Shown: positions 8,210 to 15,971 of the stretch, one piece after another
How positions within the stretch are numbered: position 1 is the first letter of the stretch
Layout of the letters: every line of letters starts with the position of its first letter
Assembly: GCF_025725685.1 (NCBI RefSeq)
Contig: NZ_CP107008.1
Coordinates: forward strand, 1,922,001 to 1,986,000
Origin: Halomonas sp. M4R1S46
GTDB lineage: Bacteria; Pseudomonadota; Gammaproteobacteria; Pseudomonadales; Halomonadaceae
DNA: 64,000 nucleotides
Reading direction: 5' to 3'
Program-made: the position numbers and the translations under genes
The notes under the pieces: generated by a model
The model's input: the letters and a program-made list of their open reading frames with translations, nothing else
Databases searched by the model: none
Told to the model about the DNA's origin: nothing

Positions 8210-8872
8210 ATGGCACTGACTCGCGAACAGATGGCAATGCGCGTGGCGCGCGAACTCGAGGACGGTTTCTACGTCAACCTGGGCATCGGTATCCCCACCC
8301 TGGTCGCCAACTATGTCCCGGACGACATCGACGTGATGCTGCAGTCCGAGAACGGCCTGCTCGGCATGGGGCGCTTCCCCACCGAGGAGGAGGTGGACCC
8401 GGACATGATCAACGCCGGCAAGCAGACGGTCACCGCCCGGCCCGGCGCGGCGATCTTCTCCTCGGCGGAGTCCTTCGCCATGATCCGTGGCGGCCACGTG
8501 GACCTCACCGTGCTGGGCGCCTTCGAGGTCGACCAGCACGGCAACATCGCCTCCTGGATGATCCCGGGCAAGCTGATCAAGGGCATGGGCGGCGCCATGG
8601 ACCTGGTGGCGGGGGCCGAGAACATCATCTGCACCATGACCCATGCTTCCAAGCACGGCGAGTCCAAGCTGCTCGAGCAGTGCAGCCTGCCGCTCACCGG
8701 CGCCGGCTGCATCAACCGGGTGCTCACCGACCTCGCCTACCTGGAGATCGAGAACGGCGCCTTCGTGCTCAAGGAGCGCGCCCCGGGCGTGTCCGTCGAG
8801 GAGATCGTCGAGAAGACGGCCGGCAAGCTGATCGTGCCGGAGCACGTGCCGGAGATGACCTTCACGGAGTAA
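8210..8872 (+). CDS. scoB: Succinyl-CoA:3-ketoacid CoA-transferase subunit B
   Basis: A 220-residue beta subunit of the CoA-transferase. The active-site glutamate is in SENGLLGMG (about residue 46), the family signature, preceded by the YVNLGIGIPTLV segment. It completes the ScoA/ScoB enzyme for acetoacetate activation. A strong GC hairpin at 8895-8929 follows the stop and probably ends the transcript. The 206-bp gap from scoA could weaken co-expression unless the repeat is read through or carries a start signal. Confidence 0.94.
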   Translation: MALTREQMAMRVARELEDGFYVNLGIGIPTLVANYVPDDIDVMLQSENGLLGMGRFPTEEEVDPDMINAGKQTVTARPGAAIFSSAESFAMIRGGHVDLTVLGAFEVDQHGNIASWMIPGKLIKGMGGAMDLVAGAENIICTMTHASKHGESKLLEQCSLPLTGAGCINRVLTDLAYLEIENGAFVLKERAPGVSVEEIVEKTAGKLIVPEHVPEMTFTE

Positions 8873-8894
8873 GCCGGCGCATCTCGTCTTGACC

Positions 8895-8929
8895 CGCCTC
8901 GGCCCGGACCCCGTGTCCGGGCCGAGGCG
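8895..8929 (+). terminator. Terminator hairpin after scoB
   Basis: CGCCTCGGCCCGGAC and its exact reverse complement form a 15-bp stem with a 5-nt loop, 22 nt after the scoB stop. There is no strong T tract, so the termination role is inferred from position and stem stability. Confidence 0.6.
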
Positions 8930-9016
8930 TGTCGGGATGCCGAAATTCTGACCATTCCGAGCGACACCTCGCTGTCAGGCCGATCCCACACGGTTGTCCG
9001 TCACCGGTGCACAGCG

Positions 9017-9039
9017 TTATCCACAGAATCTGTGGATGG
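9017..9039. other. Inverted pair of DnaA-box-like sites or short hairpin
   Basis: TTATCCACA at 9017-9025 equals the best DnaA-box consensus. An inverted CCATCCACA reads from the opposite strand at 9031-9039, after 5 bp. The same bases form a hairpin just downstream of the minus-strand gene ending at 9045, so a terminator role is equally possible. Confidence 0.4.
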
Positions 9040-9044
9040 TCCGG

Positions 9045-9812
9045 TCAGCTGAGCTCGCAGCGGGTATGGTGGGGGAGCAGCAATTCGACGGTGCGCTCCT
9101 GGTTGGCGCTGACCTGCTTCTGGACGAGTGCCAGCCCGCCCAGGGCCAGCCGATGCTCATCGCCCTCGGCGAAGGCCAGCCGACGGGGCAGCGTCGGGTA
9201 GAAGCGGTAGTCCAGCAGGGGGGAAATCGGAAAGACGCCGTGGTGGCGGTCGGCGTCGCCGCTCAGGCCAGTGTCGCGCAGGCGGGTGTCCAGCCGGCCG
9301 ATGTCCTCGCCGAGGCGGGCGCAGTCGAAGCCCGGGTGATGCAGCCTGGGCCCCATCACCGCCAGCCAGCCGGCCAGCGGATGAGCCGCCGCCAGGGCCT
9401 GGTAGCTCGCCCAGTCGGGCATCGGCCAGGGCCGGGCGCGACACAGCAGGTTCTGGCCGCGGGTCGCCTCGGGTGGGGCCTGCGTCACCAGCCGTTCCAG
9501 GGCCGCCCGGGGCCCCCGCGAGAGAGTGCCGAGCTGCAGCTCGGCGAGCACCAGCCAGGCGCCCTCGTCGGGGGCAGCCAGCAGCGTCACCAGCAGCCCC
9601 CGGTCGGCCATGGCATAGCGCTGCACGGGACGGTAGCCGAAGCGCACCAGGGTCGGCAGCAGCGCCTCCATCGACCAGGGGCCATGGTTGAGGGTCAGCA
9701 GGGCCAGATATTCCGGTGGGGTCTCCACCGGCCACAGCCGCAGCCCGCCGATATCCGGGTGGTGGTGGACATAGTCCAGCCACAGTTGCTGAACGAACTC
9801 TTCACGTTGCAT
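9045..9812 (-). CDS. DUF1338-like protein (possible 2-oxoadipate dioxygenase/decarboxylase relative)
   Basis: A 255-residue soluble protein beginning with a Q-x-W-x-D-Y-like segment (FVQQLWLDYVHHHP), then LTLNHGPW, GYRPVQRYAM and LVLAELQLGTLS. The order of these resembles DUF1338 (HglS/YdcJ) proteins, where a histidine early in the domain and a glutamate after a hydrophobic strand bind metal; here they could be H of LNHG and E of LAEL. It is much shorter than E. coli YdcJ (about 447 residues). Substrate is unknown, and the family assignment rests on remembered motif order only. It is a single-gene unit with no informative partner. Confidence 0.5.
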   Translation of the reverse strand: MQREEFVQQLWLDYVHHHPDIGGLRLWPVETPPEYLALLTLNHGPWSMEALLPTLVRFGYRPVQRYAMADRGLLVTLLAAPDEGAWLVLAELQLGTLSRGPRAALERLVTQAPPEATRGQNLLCRARPWPMPDWASYQALAAAHPLAGWLAVMGPRLHHPGFDCARLGEDIGRLDTRLRDTGLSGDADRHHGVFPISPLLDYRFYPTLPRRLAFAEGDEHRLALGGLALVQKQVSANQERTVELLLPHHTRCELS

Positions 9813-9961
9813 CCTGCCTTGCCCTCTGTGCTGGTGCCCTGTGCGCTGACTCTACGCAGTGTAAGCGGCGGGGGTGTGGGCGGATTCAACGAGGCAGGAA
9901 CGCCGTGGCCCGAAACGCGAAAACCGCCCGTAGGCGGTTCTCGGTGCGCGGTGTCGGAGGC

Positions 9962-10231
9962 TCAGGCGCTGGCGGTCAGCCACTCCTGGTCGCGCACGTA
10001 CTGGTCGAACTCGGTGAAGCCGCCCACGTGGGTCTGGTCGACGAAGATCTGCGGCACGGTCTCGACCGGCTTGCCGATGGTCTTCTCCATGTCGGCCTTG
10101 GTGATGCCTTCCTCGTGGATATCCACGTAACGGAAGCCCGCGATGGCGCCGGTGCCTTCCAGCCTCTCGGCGAGTTCCTTGGCGCGCACGCAGAACGGGC
10201 AGGCGGGACGACCGAAGATAACGACGAACAT
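9962..10231 (-). CDS. Glutaredoxin (GrxA-type)
   Basis: An 89-residue glutaredoxin with active site CPFC in GRPACPFCVRAKEL, cis-proline segment TVPQIF, and glycine pair VGGFTEF that bind glutathione. The pattern fits the GrxA group that reduces ribonucleotide reductase and protein disulfides in the cytoplasm. The start at 10231 is taken because GGAG precedes it by 6 nt; a TTG directly upstream would add one residue. It lies alone between the DUF1338-like gene and the inositol-monophosphatase-family gene. Confidence 0.92.
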   Translation of the reverse strand: MFVVIFGRPACPFCVRAKELAERLEGTGAIAGFRYVDIHEEGITKADMEKTIGKPVETVPQIFVDQTHVGGFTEFDQYVRDQEWLTASA

Positions 10232-10363
10232 CAACTACTCCTTGCATCCGGGGATGCGTGAAATGGGTCGGGGAAAAAACTGGCGCCATTGTGAACGAGC
10301 GCAGCGGATTTGACCAATAGGCGAGGCCTGATGGGGTCATTGCCGGGGACTATCGGGCGGGCC

Positions 10364-11185
<822 letters not shown>

Positions 11186-11241
11186 GACGGCTCCTCGGGC
11201 TGGGGGAAGGACGCCTTCATGCTAGCAGCTCGCCCGGCCCC

Positions 11242-11270
11242 TGCCGAATGCCCGGCCGAGCCCCTATACT
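11242..11270 (+). promoter_or_regulatory. Sigma70-type promoter of the HybE-like gene
   Basis: TATACT at 11265-11270 with TGCCGA 17 bp upstream lies 28 bp before the start codon. The -35 element is weak. It faces the single downstream gene and lies back to back with the divergent phosphatase gene. Confidence 0.45.
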
Positions 11271-11298
11271 GTCGCCCCGACACCCGCCGGAGGACGAC

Positions 11299-11724
11299 AT
11301 GCAGGCATTGACGGCCGAACAATATGCCCGGCTGCAGCAGCTGGCCCGGGCCTGGGAGCGCCACCATCTCAGGGCGGCCAAGGCCGAGGCGCACTACAAC
11401 CCCCGGCTGGGGGTGGATGCGCTGTGCTTCCAGCCCCATGCCCTGGAGGAGGGGCGCGAGGTGCTGCTCGGCGCGCTGATCACCCCGCTGTCGCTGTCCC
11501 TGGCCCTGGTGCCGCTCCAGGACGAGCCGCCCCCGGCGCCCGAGGCCCTGCGTCGGGTGTCCCTGCCCTCCGGGGTCTATCCCTTCCGTCCCCTGGCCCT
11601 CGAGGGCCAGCCGGGGCTGTGGGTCTGCGAGCTGCTCGATGACCTGTCCGATGTCGGCTCGCTGCACGAGGGCAGTCGCCTGGCCCAGCGGTTGATGGAA
11701 AGGGTCATGACGCCGCCGCCCTGA
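11299..11724 (+). CDS. HybE-family protein ([NiFe]-hydrogenase assembly chaperone-like)
   Basis: A 141-residue protein with the HybE pattern: NPRLGVDALCF, then a LLGALITPLSLSLALVPL core resembling the family's LGVLVTPW-x-M segment, followed by a proline-rich loop. In hydrogenase loci HybE helps keep the large subunit and Tat-exported small subunit together before maturation. No hydrogenase, maturation or Tat gene is present in this window, so its task here is unclear. The start is set by GGAGGA 5 nt upstream of ATG. Confidence 0.7.
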   Translation: MQALTAEQYARLQQLARAWERHHLRAAKAEAHYNPRLGVDALCFQPHALEEGREVLLGALITPLSLSLALVPLQDEPPPAPEALRRVSLPSGVYPFRPLALEGQPGLWVCELLDDLSDVGSLHEGSRLAQRLMERVMTPPP

Positions 11725-11793
11725 ACTGGTGCTGTACGTTGCGGCCCCTTATGCTGGACGGGCCCATCTCCCGGCAACCCTCAAGGAGCCAAC

Positions 11794-12564
11794 ATGACCG
11801 CAACTGCCCCTACCCCTCGCGTCGCCCTGGTCACCGGGACCAGCAGCGGTATCGGCGAGGCCGTGGTACGCCACTTCTGCGAGCAGGGCCACCAGGTGTT
11901 GGCCGTGGACTTCAACCCCGCCGGCCAGGAGGTCGCCGAGCGAGCCGGGGCCGCCTTCTTCCAGGCCGACCTGACCGATGGCGAGGCCTGCAAGGCGGCG
12001 GTTCAGGAGGCCCTCAAGCGATTCGGCCACCTGGATATCCTGGTCAACAACGCCGGCATCCAGCACGTCTCGCCCATCGAGGACTTCCCGGAGGACCAGT
12101 GGCGCCGCATCATCGACCTGATGCTGACCGCGCCCTTCCTGCTGACCCAGGCGGCCTGGCCCTCCATGCGCGAGGGCGGCTGGGGGCGTATCGTCAACGT
12201 CGCCTCGGTGCATGCCCAGGTGGCCTCCCCGGGCAAGGCCGCCTATGTCAGCGCCAAGCACGGCATGATCGGCCTGACCAAGACCGCCGCGCTGGAGGGC
12301 GGCAGCCAGGGCATTACCGCCAACGCCATCTGCCCCGCCTACGTGAAGACGCCGCTGGTCGACAACCAGATCGCCGACCAGGCCAAATTGCACGGCATGG
12401 AGGAGCAGGAGGTGGTCGAGCAGATCATGCTCAAGAACGCCGCGGTCAAGCGGCTGATCGAGCCCGCCGAGGTGGCCTCGCTGGTGGGCTACCTGGCCTC
12501 CGATGCCGCCGGGGCGGTCACCGGCGCGAGCTGGAACATCGACCTGGGGTGGACGGCGCAGTAA
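11794..12564 (+). CDS. bdhA: 3-hydroxybutyrate dehydrogenase
   Basis: A 256-residue classical short-chain dehydrogenase. TGTSSGIGEA binds NAD (about residue 15), NNAG is present, and the catalytic Ser-Tyr-Lys are in VASVH and YVSAKHG. Features typical of D-3-hydroxybutyrate dehydrogenase include the AYVKTPLV lid segment, the VEQIMLKNAAVKR stretch, and the length. It oxidises 3-hydroxybutyrate, for instance from polyhydroxybutyrate turnover, to acetoacetate. ScoAB and AacS nearby would convert that to acetoacetyl-CoA. Confidence 0.9.
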   Translation: MTATAPTPRVALVTGTSSGIGEAVVRHFCEQGHQVLAVDFNPAGQEVAERAGAAFFQADLTDGEACKAAVQEALKRFGHLDILVNNAGIQHVSPIEDFPEDQWRRIIDLMLTAPFLLTQAAWPSMREGGWGRIVNVASVHAQVASPGKAAYVSAKHGMIGLTKTAALEGGSQGITANAICPAYVKTPLVDNQIADQAKLHGMEEQEVVEQIMLKNAAVKRLIEPAEVASLVGYLASDAAGAVTGASWNIDLGWTAQ

Positions 12565-12580
12565 GACGCGGCTGCGCCGG

Positions 12581-12738
12581 GAGCCGTAAGCTTTAAGCTG
12601 GAAGAGCGGCGCTACGCGCCTGGAAGAGCCGGGCTTCGCCCGGAGCTGGAAGATCGCCCGCTCCGCGGCAGTAAGCTGGAAGCTTGAAGAGCCCCCCTTG
12701 ACTCGGGCTCTGGAAGCCACACGCTGCCTTCCAGCTTG
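12581..12738. repeat. Nested hairpin repeat between bdhA and regA
   Basis: Between the convergent bdhA and regA genes lies a run of the phrase TGGAAGAGC/CTGGAAGATC interleaved with short perfect hairpins: GGCGC-TAC-GCGCC at 12608-12620, CCGGGC-TTC-GCCCGG at 12629-12643, and an outer pair AAGCTGGAAG at 12673 with CTTCCAGCTT at 12728. It probably forms a bidirectional transcription barrier. The modular build suggests a multiplying repeat family. Confidence 0.65.
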
Positions 12739-12743
12739 CGGCG

Positions 12744-13283
12744 TTATCGCCTGACCGGCCGCTTCTGCAGCTTGCGCTGCAGGGTGCGGCGGTGCATGCC
12801 GAGCGCCCGGGCGGTGGCGGAGATATTGCCGTCGTGTTCCTGCAGCACCTTCTGGATGTGCTCCCAGGTCAGGCGGTTGATCGAGGGCGGACGGTCGGCC
12901 ACCTCGGCCTCGGGGTCGCCTTCCTCCTTGGCCAGGGCGGTGAGCACCTCGTCGGCGTCCGCCGGCTTGCACAGGTAGTTCACCGCGCCGAGCTTGATGG
13001 CCTCCACCGCCGTGGCGATGCTCGAGTAGCCGGTCAGCACCACCACCCGGCAGTCCGGGACCCGCTCCAGCAGCTCCGGCAGCAGCTTGAGCCCCGATTC
13101 CTGCTCCAGCTTGAGGTCCAGGGTGGCCAGCTCCGGCTGGTGCTGGCGGGCCAGGGAGAGGGCCTCGGCGGCGTCGTGGGCCACCAGGACCTCGAAGCCG
13201 CGCCGGCTCATGGCGCGATGCAGCACATGGCAGAACATCTCGTCGTCGTCGATGATCAGCAGGCGTTGGGCGGTGTCTTGCAT
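12744..13283 (-). CDS. regA: RegA/PrrA/ActR-type response regulator
   Basis: A 179-residue response regulator. The receiver domain (about 1-120) has the acidic pair IDDDE and phospho-acceptor aspartate in ATLDLKL. The C-terminal Fis-like helix-turn-helix contains NISATARALGMHRRTLQRKL, the hallmark of the RegA/PrrA/ActR family. It lies 35 nt downstream of the cognate kinase gene. In alphaproteobacteria the system switches respiratory, photosynthetic and nitrogen genes with redox state; here it likely does similar redox-dependent control. Confidence 0.9.
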   Translation of the reverse strand: MQDTAQRLLIIDDDEMFCHVLHRAMSRRGFEVLVAHDAAEALSLARQHQPELATLDLKLEQESGLKLLPELLERVPDCRVVVLTGYSSIATAVEAIKLGAVNYLCKPADADEVLTALAKEEGDPEAEVADRPPSINRLTWEHIQKVLQEHDGNISATARALGMHRRTLQRKLQKRPVRR

Positions 13284-13318
13284 GGCATCCTCGCGGGGGA
13301 GTCGATGGCCCTTGCGGT

Positions 13319-14590
13319 TCAGGCCGCGGGGTCGCTGCGGGGCAGGGTCACCTCGGTCAGGGTGCCGCCCTCGGGATGATTGTACAGGCTCACGCCGCCA
13401 CCGAAGCGATTGATGGTGGCATGGGTCAGGAACAGGCCGATGCCGAGCCCCTTGCTCTTGGTGGAGACGAAGGTGTCGCCCAGCTGGTCGGCGATGGACA
13501 GTGCCACCCCGGGCCCATGGTCGCGGATGTCGATCACCACCTCCTCGTCGTTCCAGTCGAGCTGGATGGTGATGTCGTCGGGGTTGGCGTCGGCGGCATT
13601 GTTGAGCAGGTTGGTCAGCGCCTGGTCGAGGGTGGCGTCCACGGCCAGACGGGGCCGGCCGCGCCGCTCGGCGATCGCGAGACGATGCGCCACGTCCGGG
13701 CGCAGCACCAGCCAGCGCTGCACTACGGCGGCGAGCCAGTCGCCGGCCTCGCGAATCTCGGGCTGGGCCATGCGGCGACGGTCGGCGCTGTCCACCAGGT
13801 GGCGCAGGCGTGACTTGCAGGTGTCGACCTGCTGGCGCAGCAGGTCGATGTCGGTCTCCAGCTGGGTGTCGCCCCGGGCGTCCTGGCGCATCTCCTTGAG
13901 CAGCACGGCCATGGTCGACAGCGGGGTGCCCAGCTCGTGGGCGGTCCCGGCGGCCTGGGTGGCCACGGCGAGCACCTGTTCGTTGCGCAGCACCGCCTCC
14001 CGGGTGCGCGACAGCGCCTGCTCCCGGCTGCGCAGGGCCCGGGCCATCTTGTAGAGGAAGAAGGTCACCAGGCCGGCGGACAGCGCGAAGTTCAGCCACA
14101 TGCCCAGGGTATGCAGGTTGATGGTGGTCTCGGCGTGGGGCATGCCGAGCTGGGGCACCGGGTGGTAGACGAACATCAGGAAACTGTAGGCGGCCATGGC
14201 CGCGGCGGCGATGGCCCAGGCATGGCGCCAGGGCAGGGTGGCGGCGGCGATGGTCACCGGCACCAGGTAGTAGTTGATGAAGGGATTGGTGGAGCCGCCG
14301 GTGAAGTAGAACAGCAGGGTCAGCCCGGCCACGTCGGCGAGCAGGTGGCTCAGGTACTCCCGGTGGGTGACGGCGCGGGGACGCCCCAGGCGCCACCAGG
14401 TGGCGACGTTGATCAGGCCCATCACCAGGATCACGCCGATGACCGCGGGGAGGTCCAGGGCGAAGCCCAGTCCCTCGACGCCGATGATGATGCCGGCCAG
14501 GAACCCCGTCCAGGTGATCCCGCGCACGATGGTCAGGCGCACCAGGTTGCGGTTGGGGGTGGAGAGCGGCAGGGGCAGGGCGGCTTGCAT
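13319..14590 (-). CDS. regB: RegB/PrrB-type redox-sensing histidine kinase
   Basis: A 423-residue membrane kinase with five to six N-terminal membrane segments. The RegB quinone-sensing motif GGxxNPF is present as GGSTNPF in a periplasmic-side loop. The H-box is TAHELGTPLSTM, followed about 50 residues later by QVDTCKSRL, whose cysteine matches the redox-active cysteine of RegB. N and G boxes appear as NLLNNAADA and GLGIGLFL. Both redox-sensing features are therefore retained. It precedes regA and is divergent from the efflux operon. Confidence 0.9.
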   Translation of the reverse strand: MQAALPLPLSTPNRNLVRLTIVRGITWTGFLAGIIIGVEGLGFALDLPAVIGVILVMGLINVATWWRLGRPRAVTHREYLSHLLADVAGLTLLFYFTGGSTNPFINYYLVPVTIAAATLPWRHAWAIAAAAMAAYSFLMFVYHPVPQLGMPHAETTINLHTLGMWLNFALSAGLVTFFLYKMARALRSREQALSRTREAVLRNEQVLAVATQAAGTAHELGTPLSTMAVLLKEMRQDARGDTQLETDIDLLRQQVDTCKSRLRHLVDSADRRRMAQPEIREAGDWLAAVVQRWLVLRPDVAHRLAIAERRGRPRLAVDATLDQALTNLLNNAADANPDDITIQLDWNDEEVVIDIRDHGPGVALSIADQLGDTFVSTKSKGLGIGLFLTHATINRFGGGVSLYNHPEGGTLTEVTLPRSDPAA

Positions 14591-14741
14591 GGGGACTCCG
14601 CGGGCGATCGGTGCCGCGATGATAACCGATTGCCCCGCTGCGCCGCCTCTCCGCCGCCGCGGCGATGTGTCGCCCGGCTGCCCCCGGCGGGCCCAGCCTG
14701 TATATTGGAGGTTGCGAATTCTTGCCGATGGCCACCGTTCG

Positions 14742-15971
14742 ATGCGAAGACTGCTGATCCCGCTGCTGATTCTCGCCCTGGGCCTGGCGGCCTTCGTGGG
14801 GCTGAGGGTGACTCGGCCCGAGCCGGCCACGGTGACGCCCCAGGAGCGCAGCTGGCGGGTCGAGACCCTGACCGTGAGGCTCGCCGACCGGGTGCCGGTG
14901 TTGCCCCTGTACGGCGAGATCACGGCCCCGGAGCGGGTGACGGTCACCGCGCCGCTCACCGCCCGGGTGGCCGAGCGTCCGGTGCGCGAGGGCCAGCGCG
15001 TCGCCGCGGGCGCGCTGCTGATCGCCCTCGACGAGGCCGATACCGGCCCCCCGGTGGCGCGGGCCGAGGCCCGGGTCGCGGATCTCGAGGCCCAGATCGC
15101 CGCCGAGCGCATCCGCCACGAACGCGACCAGGCCGCCCTGGCGCGCGAGCGCGAGCTGCTGGACAACGCCCGGCGACAGCTGGAGCGCAACCGCTCCCTG
15201 GTGGCGCGTAACCTGGCCTCGCAGGCGGCCCTCGACGACGCTCGGGATGCCCTGGCGCGGGCGCGGGTCACGGTCAATGCCCGGGAGGGCAGCATCGCCG
15301 AGCATCCGGCCCGCCTGCGCGGCCTCGAGGCGGGGCTCGCCGAGGCGCGTGCCGGCCTCGCCGAGGCCCGGCGGGATGCCGAGCGCGCCCGGGTCGAGGC
15401 GCCCTTCGACGGCATCGTCACCGGCCTCACTGCCGCCCCCGGGGAGCGGGTCAGCGAGGGGGCCGAGCTGCTGTCGGTCTACCCGCGGGAAGGCCTGGAA
15501 CTCCGGGCCACGATTCCACAGGCCTACCAGGGCGAGCTGGCGGAGGCCCTGGCCGCCGGCCGGCGCCTGGTGGCGCACGGGGAGGGGGCGCGTTTCGTGC
15601 TCACCGGACTGGCCGGCGAGAGCGCGCCCGCCGGCGTCGAGGCGATCCTGCGCCTCGAGGGCGAGAATGCGGGCCTGCGTCCCGGCAGCCTGGTGGACGT
15701 GCGCCTCGAGCGTCCGGTCGCCGAGGATAGCCTGGCCGTGCCGGCCAGCGCCCTCTACGGCGACGATGTGCTCTACCTGATGGACGCCGACGGGCGCATG
15801 CGCCGCCTCGCGGTGACCCGCCGCGGCCAGGTGCCGGGCCCCGACGGCGAGAGCTGGGTGCTGGTCGCCGGCGAGGCCCTGGCCGACGGGCAGCGGGTGA
15901 TCACGACCCACCTGCCCAATGCCGTCCAGGGCCTCAAGGTCGAGCGCGACACCGCCGGGGAGGGGGCATGA
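14742..15971 (+). CDS. RND efflux periplasmic adaptor (membrane fusion protein)
   Basis: A 409-residue HlyD/AcrA-family adaptor. An N-terminal hydrophobic anchor (about 4-21) is followed by the lipoyl half-motif REGQRVAAGALLI, an alpha-helical hairpin (about 115-210), the second lipoyl half with VEAPFDGIVTG, and a beta-barrel. The anchor lacks a lipobox cysteine. It would bridge the RND pump with an outer-membrane channel. Its TGA overlaps the pump gene's ATG. TATATT at 14701-14706 may be its -10 element. No TolC-like gene is in the operon. Confidence 0.92.
   Translation: MRRLLIPLLILALGLAAFVGLRVTRPEPATVTPQERSWRVETLTVRLADRVPVLPLYGEITAPERVTVTAPLTARVAERPVREGQRVAAGALLIALDEADTGPPVARAEARVADLEAQIAAERIRHERDQAALARERELLDNARRQLERNRSLVARNLASQAALDDARDALARARVTVNAREGSIAEHPARLRGLEAGLAEARAGLAEARRDAERARVEAPFDGIVTGLTAAPGERVSEGAELLSVYPREGLELRATIPQAYQGELAEALAAGRRLVAHGEGARFVLTGLAGESAPAGVEAILRLEGENAGLRPGSLVDVRLERPVAEDSLAVPASALYGDDVLYLMDADGRMRRLAVTRRGQVPGPDGESWVLVAGEALADGQRVITTHLPNAVQGLKVERDTAGEGA

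Noticed and set aside
9017..9039. Replication origin suggested by DnaA-box-like sites
   Set aside because: No cluster of boxes, no AT-rich unwinding element, and no dnaA, dnaN, gidA or parAB gene nearby.
12744..15911. 1055-residue minus-strand ORF
   Set aside because: It only joins the real regA reading frame with antisense of the efflux adaptor; regA starts at 13283 and regB is in another frame.
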